From positions 62,001-126,000 of the forward strand of contig NW_025955021.1 of NCBI RefSeq assembly GCF_022376445.1: a DNA stretch of 64,000 nt, given 5' to 3'. Positions 34,509-47,900 of the stretch are shown piece by piece. Every line of letters begins with the position of its first letter. Positions within the stretch are counted from its first letter, which is position 1. The notes under the pieces are model-generated. The model saw only the letters and a program-made list of their open reading frames with translations, searched no databases and was not told the origin of the DNA. This stretch comes from Fomitopsis serialis. Its lineage: Eukaryota; Basidiomycota; Agaricomycetes; Polyporales; Fomitopsidaceae. Both the position numbers and the translations under genes were made by a program.

Positions 34509-36565
34509 GATGGTGGTGGTTCGAAATCAATGTAAGCGGTAGGCTTGCGCGCGACGCGAAGTGGTACGACGAGACAGGGGCGGCTGGGCGCAGTTTGGGT
34601 CGGGCGGATGGCGAGGGTGGCGGCGGTCAGATGGTATGAGGAGGGCTGGCAGGGGCGGGCTTATATTAGAACTTGGGACGGCCAAGGCCACACGTGCGCA
34701 TGGTCACTAGCCGAGCGGCCAGATACAAAGACCAGATCGGCCTCAAAGCCTCGCCCAGATGGCTCGCAGATCCAACTCTATACCCTCTTTTGTGCACCCA
34801 TTCGTCCACCAGAATGTCCGGTCGATATGGCCAGGCGACGAAAGACGTAATGCGGCCATAACGGGCCTGCTTGCTTTGTGCGGTATTATTTGGCCGGCCA
34901 TGCGTGACTATGGAATCCGGTCCGTGTCACTCCTCGACCACGCGCGATTCCCAGCGCGTTTGCTTGGAGATCGAGCAACAACAAGCGGCCATAGCGTCTT
35001 GGACAATGGGCAGTGAGGAGCAGTGTGGCCGTCGGTAGCCTCGTGCATCTGTCGTGCAGCCACAGACGCTTTATTTGGTGGTCGGACTACCATATCCGGC
35101 TCGCGTATTGTGGCTCCGTTGCGAGGCGCAATTATGACCGTACGCAACTCAAATCTCTTGCAAGGACCACAACCGTAACTTGACGACAATGGGAAAGGCG
35201 GTTGTCTGCAGTAATATTGTCAATAATACCCACCTCGTTGTCGTTCACAGTCTCGGGGTGCTTCAGTAGTCCACCCCGATATTAGGAGTACCCCGACTCG
35301 AACAAACAGTGGCAACCATTGTGAGGAGCAGCCTTCCATCCCACACCTACTTCCTTGGAATGGGAATATTGGCATGCACATGGGGCTGTGTGAGGCGTTT
35401 GGAAGCAGCGTGTGCTGCACAGGATCTCATTGTGGCACTGGACGCATGCCACTTCCGCGTCCACACTGACAACCAAGTGGCCCCACTCGTGAACACGTAG
35501 ATCTTTCTCGATTGCATACGTACCATGGTTGATTTTCACCGTGTCATCTATCTCCGCCTCCAGAATACGTGGCTATACGTTGTCCGATAGTCGAATATGC
35601 CACTCCGAAACTGCGACTGCGAGCTTCAAGCGACAAGTCTCTCACGGCGTACTCGGTAGTGGGAATCAATGTAGCTTGGAAGTCCAAGTGGCCTGCCAGT
35701 GGGGCATTGCTGTCGTTTATATATCATCCTATAGACACCCTGTCACTGCCCTGTTACGCTACGGAGCGGTGCACCGTGCATTCAGTGGTATGCTGGCACG
35801 CGGCATCCGTATACAACTGTATACGCGCATGTAGTCTGAACTGGACCGAGCGCATTCCGCGCAGGCCGAGCATAGCATATAGCACACCGCCGCGCATTGC
35901 GGAAAGCAAACTGCCAGTTATACTCGTGTTGCTGAATGCTACGCATTCGTTAGATCACCGATTATAGCAGTCCTTCACGGCGGCGCACTGGAAGCACGAG
36001 GCCGTCGTGATAGGCCTCTCAACAGGATTTCAAGACCATTATTAGTACAGCCTATGAAGCGCATACTTACCTATAGTGACCCTCGCAGACGTCAACACCT
36101 CCCTGGGACGAGGATCACACTGGCTGATCAATCGCGGTCTTGCATAGAGCATATTCTCATTTCACTATATGCGGCACATACTGTACACTAGACGAATATA
36201 CGAACAGTACGTACAGCGAAAGCGGCAATGCTACACAGCGATAGAGACACGGACACAGATGTGTAGACGGAAGATGCGAGACGGAAAAAGAGGGGTCATG
36301 GCATGTCATCATATCATCATACAGCAGTCAGTGCTACCTAACCAAACCAGCGTTAAGGGTTCACGACGAGGCAAGGCGACAGGAGCGAGCGAGAATGGAC
36401 GGACGATGCGCTAGTAATGTTCTACGGACTGAAACGAAGCTTGCGTGGGGAGTAGACATTGTATGCGGCAGACGGAGACGAACGACGGACGGGAGCAGAT
36501 GAGGCGCAGGGGTATCTCGACAGGGCAACACGACGACGACGACGACGACGACGCTGGACAGCTTT
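34509..36565. other. Intergenic stretch, no gene recognised
   Basis: Short frames on both strands without family signal. Its right end is the 3' flank of the SSN6 gene and includes a CGA microsatellite. Confidence 0.4.
36531..36554. repeat. (CGA)n microsatellite
   Basis: Eight uninterrupted CGA units immediately downstream of the SSN6 stop codon, in its likely 3' UTR. Confidence 0.9.
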
Positions 36566-39500
36566 TCACGCTGACCGCGGACCCGACCGACCATTGCTCG
36601 AGCTCGGCGACGGCGTGCCCTTCACAGCAGGCCCAACGCCCGGGGGAGTCCCACCCGCCTGGTGCAGCACGATCTCGCGCTTCTGCCGGACAGGACTCGC
36701 GCTCCTCGCGTGGTGCGGCGGCCGGTCCTCGTCCATCGGTCCCGACGACGGACCTGACCCGCCCGGGCTCGCATGGCCGTGGTTGATCGGCGGGAGACTC
36801 ATACCTGCATGTCCTGCGCCGATCGGTCGTGGATGCGGCGGGAGCATCGTCGGGAGCGCAGGTGCGGGTGACGGCGGGTAGCTCCGCGCCTCGGTCTGAC
36901 GTGCCTCGGGCGAATGCGACGTGGGCTGCCGGCGGAAGGGGATAGGCGAGAGACGAGAGGGAACTGGAGAGGGACGTCCACCAGAGCCGGACTGCGGCGA
37001 GACGCGCCTGCCGTTTCCGTTTCCAGGCGCGCTGCTGATGCTCCCGACACGACTGCGCTTCATGTCGATGTTGCGATCGTCGGGACCGGGGCTGAGCGGG
37101 CGTTTCGTACCCGAGGTCGGAGGCGACGCGCGAGACGACATTGACGGCCGGCGATCGTGGTACATCATCGTGGGTGAGTGACCTGGCCCAGGACGTGAAC
37201 CGCCTGGTCCAATCGGCCCGCCAGGAGGACCGAAGTTGCGCGAGTCAGCTGGTGGCCGGTTCGGCGCGCTCGAACCCGACGCAGCGAGACCCATGAGAAG
37301 CTCCGCGACGCCTGGCTCGTCGTAGTCCTCGTCGACGACCCTTGGGGGCGGTGGCGGCGCGCTGCCCGTCGGCGATGGCTGCACCGAACGACTCGCGCTC
37401 CCCGAGCCTGTCGAGCTAGGGTGCGGGCTGCCCTTCAGCTGCCTGTTGTAGTCAGCGCCGTACCCCGGTGTCTCCTGCCTAGTCGGCTCCTCCTTCACGC
37501 GCTTCGCAGGTGCGCGTCGCTTGCGCTCCTTCTTCGGTGCCTCGCTCGCGGCGGCGACGCTCCCGTTCGAGCTCTCCGAGTCCTTGTCCTTCGTGTTCCG
37601 GCGACGGCGGTCCTTTGGCTCGGGCATCCCAGGCATAGGCTGCTGTGGTATGCGCGGGCTCTCCGACGTCCGTCCATAACCAGCCGACACGGACGACGGG
37701 GGCATCCCACGGACGACACGCACCGACTCGGGAGACGGGAACCGGCTGTCCGGACGCATGTCTCGCGGTTCTACCATCTCGCGCTCAGGTTCCCGTGCGC
37801 GCTCGTACTCTCTCGGCGGGCCCTCGCGTGCGTCGAACCGAGGGTCGTACCTCCTGACAGGCTCGTCGCGGTGTGGCATCGGGGGTGATTGACCAGGGCC
37901 GCCTCCCATGACAGCAGGGCCAGGAGGCATGCCGGGGCGCGAGTCCCAGTACTGGCGCGGGTACCCAGCAGGCGACATCGGCGGAGAGCGGGGCGGCCCG
38001 CGGGGACTTGGTGCGAGCTGGGACATCGGCGGCGAGTGCGCGCGGGAGTACATTTGCTGCTGATGCGAAAGATACTCCGAGCCGGGACGACCGCGCCTTT
38101 GCTCGCGCTCCCACTCGACGTGCTCGGGGGGCATGCGGCGATCCCAGCCGGGCTCGCGCTCGGGCATGGGAGGCTCGCGTGCATACGCGTGTGGTGGAGG
38201 CGGAGAGCGTCGCGCAGAGATCGGGGTCTGACCGGGGCCGATCGGGGGGCGTCCGTCGTACGAAGGGCGTCCATTGGCAATCGAGGAGTGAGGGCGCATG
38301 GAATGAGGCGAAGGAGACGTCGACGGAGAGATGCGGTACTGGCCCGGAGCAGGCTCATGCGGGTGTCCAGGAGGTCCGCGCAGGGCGTCCGGGGGTCCTT
38401 GTTGCTGAGGCACAGGGTGATGGAGGAGGAGCCCCTGGCCCGCCGGACCACGCCCGTTCTCACGAGGCGGGTAAGGACCAGTCGACTCTCGCGGGTGGAT
38501 GGGCGGACGGTCAATGTCCATCGGCGCTAGCGGAGTATGAGAGGGCATATGCCGATCGTCAAGTACCACTGGAGGCGGTGGCCCACCTCTATACGGTCCA
38601 GGTGACGAACGACCACTGCCGAGAGCCTGAGGAGGCATGGGCAGCGCCAAGTCGCCAGGTCCTCTCGAGTCCGTGCGGAAGATTGGCGTGGGACGCGAGT
38701 TGACGCCGGGCTGGAGAAGCATAGGCGGTCCCGACAAGCCAGGCGGCGGCATCATTGGGTTCGCGTACGCGGTCGGGTGGACATCCTGCGGGCCAGGAGC
38801 CGCGGGCAACGCGCTGCCAGTCGCCTGCGCCTGCTTCAATAGACCCAAACGCTGCGTGATCGCAGTGTTGCTCGGATCGAGTTCCGCCGCACGGGCGTAC
38901 GCGTCGATGGCGTCCGAGATCTGGTTGTTGCAGCTCTCGTAAAGACTTCCAAGATCAAACCATACCTCGGAGATGTAGGGGTTAATGCGGATAGCGCGGG
39001 AGTATGCGTCAAGCGCGTCGCGGTATTGGTTGATTTGGAAGTAAAGGACACCAATCGAACACCAGAATGTCGGGTTCCGTCCGTCACGGTAAACGGCTTG
39101 CTGGTAAGCCTCGTACGCTTTGTTGTACTTCTGGCCTGCCATGTACGCACGTCCGAGGAGGTACCAACTTTGTGCGTCAGTGGGGTCTAGGCTCGCATGT
39201 CAGCTGAGGTATTCCCGTGGGAAGCGAGCTGCGTCCGGTGAACTTACCGGCTTCCAGACTCTTGGTGAGATACTGAATGGCAAGTTCTTGGTTTTGGAAG
39301 GAAGACCCGTCTTGGTGGTACAGCCATCCCAACTGTTGGAGAACTTTCGCATGGCCAGGATTGTCCCTGACGACACGTTCGTAGGCGTCGCGCGCGCGCA
39401 TATGCTGTCAAGCCATGATCAATCTGTGATGTTCAGGGCGCACCGTACGATGTGATGCACTCACGTCACGCTGTTGCTCAAATACATGTCCGATCTGAAA

Positions 39501-40735
39501 CCAGATGTCGGCATGGGCGAGGGGGTTGGGCGGGTTGCGGAGGATACGATCGAAACAGTCAAGCGAATCAGCGTACTTGCCCTGCTGCTTGTATATGATT
39601 CCGAGACGAAATAGTATCTCGTTCGCCTTGTCGAAGTCTAAAGCTGAAAATGAGCAAGAACATGAAAGGGGAACTTCGAAGCGGCACACCTTTGTCCATT
39701 TTGAGGACTGATGCAAACGCCTCTTCGGCGTGGTCCAAGGAACCATACCGGTCATATAGGATACCGATGCCGTACCAAAGCTTCGGATCCTCCTAAGTGC
39801 CGAGCGCGATATGAGACAAGTCCTGTGACGAGTTGGAGACGACGGTTACCTTGGGATTCGGCAGGAGATAGAGCGCCTGCTGGTAGGCAGCGTACGCCTT
39901 CTGGAGGTCATCCTGCATGAGGTAGCAGTGCCCTGCATCACGTGTGAGCGGGCACCGGTAGGACGGTGGCCAGAGAGCGCGTACCTAGGGCGCTCCACAC
40001 CTCGCCGTTGTCTTGCTGCATGGCGATCACCCGCTGGAAGTAATCGACGGCCTAGAACGAGACGCACCAAAAGCGGATATTAGTCATAGATCTGCATGAG
40101 CGAAGCGATGACGCGGCGAGGGCGCGCCATAATTGGGCACGATCTCGGAGCTTATCTCAGGGAAGCGTGCCGAGGACCGCGGGGAAACACGCGTGGAGCG
40201 GCGATGGGATCTGGGACGCACCTTCGGATAATTCTCCTTGATCCGAGCGATGCCCGCGACCTGGGTTAGGCCGGAAAGGGAGATGGGGTTGTGGCGGAGC
40301 GCGTTCTCGTATGCCGACAGGGCGTGTTCCAGGTTGCCCATCTGCTCGGCGACTCGACCTGCACCATTGATCCGAACGGTTAAACGTCCGTCAGCGTGAT
40401 TGGCCCCCGCCGCAGGCGCGGGTAAAGGTAATCTTACCTATCAATAACCACGTCTGCTCATTCGCCTGCGCCAGCTTCTGGATGCTCGAGGTCGGCGCGA
40501 CGCCGTTGGGCACCGCGCTCGACATGACCGGTGGCGAGACCAGCTGCGGCGGCGGGTGGCTCGAGGGGCCCGTCATTGGGCCCGAGGTGGAGGGGATGCC
40601 GTTTCCGTTCATATGCGGCCCATGGCCGAGTTGTGCGTGCGGGGGCGGAGGAGGCAGCGAATGGGCGTGATGGGCGTGCGGGTCGTGTAGACGGACGTCA
40701 CGCTCGGCCTGCCGGGGGGTGTGTCTGAGCGACAT
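36566..40735 (-). CDS. SSN6: Cyc8/Ssn6 TPR general transcriptional corepressor
   Basis: Partner of Tup1 in global repression, nuclear. The first exon (40438-40735) encodes a His/Pro-rich leader (MSLRHTPRQAERDVRLHDPH) running into SSIQKLAQANEQTWLLIG, the usual Ssn6 entry to the repeats. About ten TPR units follow over several exons, for example MGNLEHALSAYENALRHNP, DFDKANEILFRLGIIYKQQG, PNPLAHADIWFQIGHVFEQQ, DNPGHAKVLQQLGWLYHQDG, PTFWCSIGVLYFQINQYRDA and SEVWFDLGSLYESCNNQISD. From about 38850 to the end the protein is a long disordered Pro/Ser/Gly/Arg-rich tail in one exon, with a Lys/Arg patch (RRRNTKDKDSESS) and PLSPGPDDRNIDMKRSR. The TPR array and layout are diagnostic. No frame break was noticed in the repeats. 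Confidence 0.94.
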
Positions 40736-43700
40736 GGCGGGTCGGGGGCAGGCAGCGGGTGCTGCTGCGTGGGTAGGATAGGGGCGGGCTGGGCGAGGAC
40801 GGGACGAATGGGCGGGCGAGGACGGTGAGGCGACAGGAGCGCGGCGGGCGCGGGGAGGGGTGGTATATAAGTGGGCAGGAGAGACCAGATCAGGGCCAAT
40901 AAGAAGGCGATCAGAGATCGAAGACTACGCGCCTGCGATGGATCTGAGGATGGGTCGACGCTTGCCCGCGTTTCCAGCGCGCCTCGTGCCTGCATTGCCG
41001 CTTCCGGACAGACGCGCATCCGACGCGCTAGGCCCCGCTCGGCGACTTTCGCAAGGGCATATCGAGATCCAGATCTTCCTCAATTACGCTCCCCGTCCCG
41101 CCACGCCCGTGCCACCCTTCCAGCCTAATTCGGTCGCCCACAGCCGCCGCGAGCCATCGATGTTCCACCTTCCCTGCACTCCTCCCAGCCGACATGAGCC
41201 GACAGCCGCCGCACAGACGCCCGCCCTTCACTTCGCAGGTGGACATACCTGCCAGCGATCGTCTCCTTCGGATCTCTCTCCGTGGACACACTCTTGTTTT
41301 CAAGTTAGCTCGACACATGACAGCACACATACAGCAGGTGTCGTGCTTGCTGCGGTGGCCCCGGGGCGCGCACATACACCTAATTGTACCACACAACAGC
41401 CGCTTGTACGCTGCCCTGCTCTTGACTCACTGACAGCGGCGGACGCTTCGTTGCCGCATGCCCGCGGGGAACGCCGCTCGCGCTGTTCCACCTCCCGGAG
41501 TTCTCATCGTGTTTGATTTATGTTTGATACAGATCAGAGTTAGGATCAGAGCTTCGTCCCCATGCTGGATTCGGTCACCGCGGGCCGCCACACCAGGACG
41601 CCCTGCTTGTGCGAGTCGCAGTTGCCGCGCACGATCCAATCTTCGATCGGACCCATATGGCTGACGGGGTAAATGATTCGACCCTGGAAACGCTGAGGTC
41701 ATCTGGGCCATCAGCGTCCTGTCCAGCCCAGGCCGACAGAGCCGACCCGCCGGCCGGAGAGCGACTGGGTGACCCGGGCGGCGACGCGCCGGACCCGCAG
41801 GCGGGTCGCGCAAAATGAGACGGAGTCAACTGAGAACCCGCTCGATGCATTATGCGGTGCCTGATGATCGTCCTCAGCCTCCTCGGAACGTGCGCAACGG
41901 CGCTGACGAGCCCGCTGCCGCAGTGAGATACACGAGCAAGAGCGGGTGCCGGGCGTGGGAGGGGAGCGCTGCGGTGCGTGAGGACCGAGCGACGGATACG
42001 CGTGTCCGTCTGCGTCGAACAGGAGAGGTCTGCGAACAGCATGAGGGTTCTCCCTCGGTTTTGCCGTGTTGGCGTCGTCAAGAAAAGGAGGACGTGCTTA
42101 TGGCATGCCGCCGCGTCTGCGCGTCTCCAGGCAGTGCCCTTTCCCGTCTTTCACGGCGAGTGGGAGCCCAGCCGTGTGTGCGTTACTTGACTATCCGGAT
42201 CTCAGATCCCCTGATCGGAAGCCGCCCTTGGGACTTGGGGGACGGTGGCGGACGGTGCAGTGCACTGCGCTCGCTTAGTCAGCCCGCGCAGGTCTCCCAT
42301 CCGCGTCAAGCAGATGACACCAGCACACTGCCAATTTGACATCCCGCCAGTGCGAGCCTGCGAGGCACACCCGCTAACTTAGGTCGCCCGCATGGCGGCT
42401 CGACGAATTGCCAAACCAGCTATCAGACCTGGGGTTAACTCAACATTGTATGCATGACATCTCCAAGACATGCACCGCAGGGCAATTGCACCCATGCCAG
42501 TTCGCGCTCAAGTCGGAGTACTAAGTGAGTTATAGGATGCTTCCGTCAGGGCACGGCGCCTGAGCCTGCAGTATCCATTGCACCGCTATCATACCGGGAC
42601 ATACTAGACGCTCGGTGGAAACCCGATATGAGACCTTCGCATTCCCTGCTTCATTCAACCACCAGAACCACTTACGAAGCTCCATGCAGGCCGCGGCGAT
42701 CAGGGATGCTACAGGCCGTATGCCATGACGGAGGCAGTTGCGGTACACCTGGGTTCTAGCTCGCGTTCCGGAACCCACCTCGCACGCCTGCGGGAAGCAG
42801 CTCTGGCGGAGACGAAGCGCGGGAGACGCAGACGTAGCTCCGCATCCACGCCCGCTGGCGGAAGGACTTTGCACGGATGTAACGGGAGCACTCGGGCCGT
42901 GGAGGTTTAGCGCGGCGGGAGCAGAAGAGCAAACAGGCCCACCTGACCTGGACGGGCGATGATCAGACCCTCGTCACCGAACGAACGTGAGCATGAACGT
43001 GGCCGTGGGTGAACGGTAGCGTCGAGAAACCGAAGACGGGAAGGAAGATGCGGCTGCGAGATAAGGCCCCTCTCCTGATTCGATGTCTCGAGGTACCGGA
43101 TGTTCACGCTGAACGATATGTGGACTGGGCCGCCGCGCGATCGCCTCTGGTGATCCCATTTCGGAGATGGTAGTGCGGGCTTCGGGCTAGATGCTATAAG
43201 GTACGACCTGGAAGCTGTCTGGCTGGCAGTTCCCCGATCGTACGGCGCAGATAGCGAACGACGTCGATGGGTATAGCCCGGGAGGTCGCCACAGACGCTG
43301 TGACGAACGAAAGCGAGAAGGTAGCGACTCAGTTCATGAAATAGCCTTTGACTTACCTACTCGAACTCATCCAGACCCTAAGTGAGTTACCTGAGACGCG
43401 CGACGGGGCGTCAGGAGAGCCTGTTGGGAGCCTATCAACGGCGGGGCATATCAAGGTTCATTGCGTCCCCTTTCGTAACCCCTTCCCAGGGGCAAGGCAT
43501 ATTAAACCCTTGGCAGGAATAGCTCGCACCCTCGAAGACCAGGTCGGGTTCGTATCGCACGCCAGGGCCGTAAGCTTCTCGTTCTTTAGGGCTCGCCCGC
43601 GCACGGTGAATGGAAGGAGTGCCGAGATGACGCTAAGGTGGTGGTGAATATGAATCCGCCACCTATGAAAAGAACCGCACCAGGCGATCACTCCGCCTGC

Positions 43701-44514
43701 GGACAAACTGCAGATCATGATCTGTCACATCAGCCTGTGGGGACGGTTGCCAGGCCTCGCGCACCTTCCGGCCTAACCGCCTGGAGCAACCGGCCTTTCG
43801 AACGTTGGTCAATCAAGATCGCGTGAAGCCGCATTCGGCCGCATCGTCGACAGCCCGCCGCATGCTGTGGCGGCCATTATTGCAAATGATCGTACGCCCC
43901 GGATACATATTATGATGACCCTTCCGAGCGCACCGTCCCAGGCTAAGGCTTGAGGCTAGCGCTGCAGCCTCCTGCGCCGCTGTTCCGAAATGTCCGAGAC
44001 ACCCACAATTTGCAACGAGCAAAGCAGAAAAGCAGAAAACCGGCGTGCAGCGTACTATGTACAGTAGACACCGTGACGGCGACGCACGACCCGACGCGGA
44101 CGGAGATCATCCCCATAAATCAGGAGGATCCGTTTGAGGACGGCGGCCCACGGACCCGCCGCCCGATGTGATTTTCAAGATCACATTTGCGGGTGCAGGA
44201 TGTTGGCGCTGAGCCTCTGTTCGCGCGCTGTTGCCTGATAAGGCAGCTTTCCATGACCTTCGGACCGCTTCGCCCGGCGCTCCCTCTTTTACATTCTGTT
44301 TGATTCCGCCGCGCACCGCCACAGCCCTCTGCCACGTCGACCCGCGCATTATCCAGCTGAGCTTGATCGGTCCCGCGCGGTCGTCCCTTTCTTCAACGCG
44401 CTCGTCGAGATCAGTGCTGTCCACGTCCGCGCCATCGCTTCCCACCTTCCCACCTCCGTCCACGCAACTTTCGAACCCCTTCATTCATCCGAGCTCAACT
44501 GCACCGCCGACGCT
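40736..44514. other. Gene-poor GC-rich stretch
   Basis: 3.8 kb between the divergent SSN6 and SERF-like genes. Many overlapping open frames arise from high GC, but none shows a domain, a conserved motif or a splice-linked continuation. The left few hundred bases should be the SSN6 promoter. No transposon protein or terminal repeat recognised. Confidence 0.4.
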
Positions 44515-44968
44515 ATGACTCGTGAGTGGCACGCACTCCCTGCGCCCTGACACACCTCGATTCACTGAGAAGATCCCTCTCCGATCGGTGTCCCCGTAAC
44601 GCGTCCGCACACATCTCTGCCAACATCCAATCACGCGTGAACCGCCCGCGAACGGCCCGTACGCGCACGACGATGTAGGAGGCAACCAGCGCGAGCTCGC
44701 ACGCGAGAAGGCGGCGAAGAAGCAGCCGAATCCAAGCCGAAGGAGAGCGGGACGTCGCTGCAGGCCCGGAAAGAGCGGTGCGTGTCCCCTGTACGCTGCC
44801 GTGACCGCTCACTAAACTTTTCCGCAGAGACGCGGAGGCTCTCAAACAGAAGCAGAAGGTGAGCACGCGCAGTTAGATCCTCTGCGGGTCGGAAGTTGAT
44901 GCAGTCCCTTCCAGCTCAAGGAAGAGCAGAAAGCCGCCCAAGGAGGAGGGGGAGGGGGGACCAAATAG
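44515..44968 (+). CDS. SERF/4F5-family small basic protein
   Basis: Four tiny exons, 44515-44521, 44679-44777, 44828-44858 and 44915-44968, encode about 60 residues. The N-terminus MTRGNQRELAREKAAKKQ is the signature of the 4F5/SERF family. It is followed by KPKESGTSLQARKERDAEAL, then KQKQKLKEEQKAAQ and a Gly run before the final Lys. The family consists of small cationic, disordered proteins (human SERF1/2) that bind acidic amyloidogenic segments and RNA. One base is missing near 44716 (after AAKKQ) for the two halves of exon 2 to join. The first exon is only 7 nt. It is too short to stand out as a single frame. Confidence 0.8.
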
Positions 44969-47900
44969 CATTTCCGCCTGCGTGTCTGCGCGTGGGCGGT
45001 GCCCCTCTTCCAGGCCGAAGCTGACGCTGTCGGATTGGCAGTGTTAGGTGCTAGAGAGGAATGAAGGGAAGACAATAGAGAGCCGAGGACAAATGGACCT
45101 GAAGGACGTGGACGCCTCGCCGCGCATGCGGTACGAGCTACGTTGCTGTTTTGCTACTCTGAATACGTTGTGTGCCTGTTGTGTATGCGTGGTTCGTCGT
45201 ATTTATACTATTCATTGTACACCCGAGTTCTCGGATCCACCTGCCAATCCCCGCTCTAGTTGTCGTGGTGATATTTATGCGTACATTCGTTCATTTGTAG
45301 GTGTCCGATCGCCCCGGATGGAACCCTGAACGCGTCTGCAGCAGGTCCTGACATGTATCACGTCCGCCGCGCGCTACCAAACGAGCGAAGAACAGGCTCT
45401 GCCAACCTGCACACCAGTCCTATAAGTGGGCCGGCGGTAGCTCGGGACGCACAACTTGCGGCGCGTAGAGCGCACAGCGAGTTACTCGGCCCCGGTCCAA
45501 TAACCAGCGTCCAGCGGACGTTCTTCCGTAACTCAAACTTACGTGACTGAAGCTGCCACAGCCGTGCGCGCGCCGCAACAGCGTCGGGTGTCACCGGGGC
45601 TCTCGCGGTGAATCACGCCGTAACGCGCATCCGATGCCTGCGTCGGCGTCATCCTGACACACTGATCCGGCGACGCATTCATACACACGGTGTGTGCGTC
45701 GACGAGCGGGCGTGACTGCGATGATCGCTAGAGGGTCTGACGTCTGATTGGTGGGCGACGGACGCGGGAACAGGGTTGGCAGCGCGCACGTAACGCAGTT
45801 ACGCACTGGGCGGTACCTCCGCCGGCGATTCAGGCGCACTTGGGCTGGGCCCCGAATTCGCCTGCTGCTTGACGTGCACAGCACGATCCCAGATCGAATA
45901 GGACGGGGATGGTGATGGCTTGACGAGAACAAGGACGTGTTCTTTCCACAGACGGACACTCGTTATGTGCCACCATCTGCGTGTCGTCACTCGGTAACGT
46001 TACAGCAGTGATCGTATCCCACTTTGCGTCCAGGGGCAATTATAACGTACTGGGAAGATCATCAGCCCTCTAGCACACTCCCGCCATCACGCACTTCCCA
46101 TCGGCCACCATAACAGCCACGGACGCAATTGGGATAGACTTCGCATTGCGTAAGGCGCGCAGACTCGCGAACAAGACGCGAAGACGGAGATGGGATGGAA
46201 GCCGCCCATGGTGGTTGCCCAGCGCACCCTGCGCGGAAATGGAGAAGAGGCCCCGGTCAGCAGGTGCGCTTCGCTGAGCTCACCGCGCTAAGGACGGCCT
46301 CCGCGTGCTGGGCCCGCCGGACTTAATGCGGCCTACCGCAGGCAGTGCGTGCCAGGGAGGACCGAGCGCGGAAGCTAGTCTGCTCGTTCGCAGGCCGGCG
46401 AGAGAAGGATGGGCACGCGGCAGAGAAAAGAAAGAAGGGCGGAAGGCGTCTGTGTGCATGCTCCGAGCTGCGATCGGGGGTGCCCTATGGAGGAAGCCTG
46501 TGTGCCATGTCCTATGCAAGCCGCTGCCGGGATGTCCTCGGACGCTCCGAAGCGGGGGCAGCGGCGGAAGGACGATCCGCTGAAACTAGCTTGCGATTGC
46601 GGGCGATCGTGGGCCAGCCCGGCGATGGCGCGTTGTGCGTGCGTGGTGCGGGAGGCGCACGCATTTGAAACGGCCTTTCCCGATATGGGCGTTGGAGGAA
46701 CTGAGTTGCGCGCATAGGACGCGTCGACGAGCAAACGCGGACACGTGTCCCGCGAAGGTCCAGGGAGTGGCAGGTTCTGAACTGTCTCCGCGCGAAGTGG
46801 ATCAGCGATGCTGCGAGCGACTGAATGCGCGCGAATACGGCAGGCAGGATCCGACCGCAGCAAGTGCCCGACGACGTATCAATCCCGGCCTTCCAGATCG
46901 CACAGCTGTCCGAGTGCCTGTCCACTCCGTCCTGATCATGACACGGCCTGACGCGGTGGTGGCATCCGGATCACGACGTGGCGGCTGTCAGACTACATAC
47001 ACTGGCAGCTGGAGCATCCATATGACAGCCCGCGTGCCAGGCTGGCGAAGGAACCGAGCTGACGGGCGAGCAGGATGTGATATGTCCGTGCAGAGTCGAA
47101 TGTGATGGGCCCTCGAAGCCGATATGTCCGGACGCGGCCGGAGAGCTACTTTGGCGGATCGCAGTCTTCCCTCGCTTCGTGGTAAGCACGCCTGGAATCC
47201 GCTGTGCAAATGCAACGCTGCGCATCGGATGGCGTCAGGACGGGTTGCGCGACGCCACAAAGACGCTCTGCAGCAAATCACATACCTCGGGCTCAGGGAC
47301 CACCCATGGCAGCCGAGCATTGTCCTGGTGGAAGCCCGGACACAATAGGCACAGCATCGTGGCCCGCCTACTCCAGCAAGACCCCGACTGTATACGCGGG
47401 CCCAGTTAACTTTGGCATCGCAATACAATTGTGTGGACGTACCGATGAATTTGACTGCACATTTCCGCCACGTCACGAGGACACCCGTCCAGGGGAACTT
47501 CAACCCGATTGCGCGGCTCCTGTCCTGGGGTGGATGACAGACACAGCCGCCAAATTTGAGCCTGAGAGCCGCAGGAGGGAGCCGCGGACGCAGGCATCGA
47601 GATTGCGCGAACCGTATCAGCTCGACCTGGGCGTGCCGGTGGAATGGAAATGGAACTGGGCTCCGAACGGGCGGCCTGCGCGTATTTCATTTCGGAAGGG
47701 GGAGTGACGACTGGGGCTACTTACTGTATCAGCTCCGTGCCCAATAGGCTGTGGCTTCGGTGATCGGGCGGACGCGTCCAGCGGCTGCCGATCTTCCTCG
47801 TTCATACGTCCAACAACTGCGTCCGGCTGACCAATGTCCGCCATGGGAATCGCACCCCCCTGGATCACATATGCGTTAGCGCGACAGGAGGCTAACTCAG

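Noticed and set aside
37771..38514. Arg/Ser-rich frame of 247 codons
   Set aside because: Out-of-frame reading of the SSN6 C-terminal exon.
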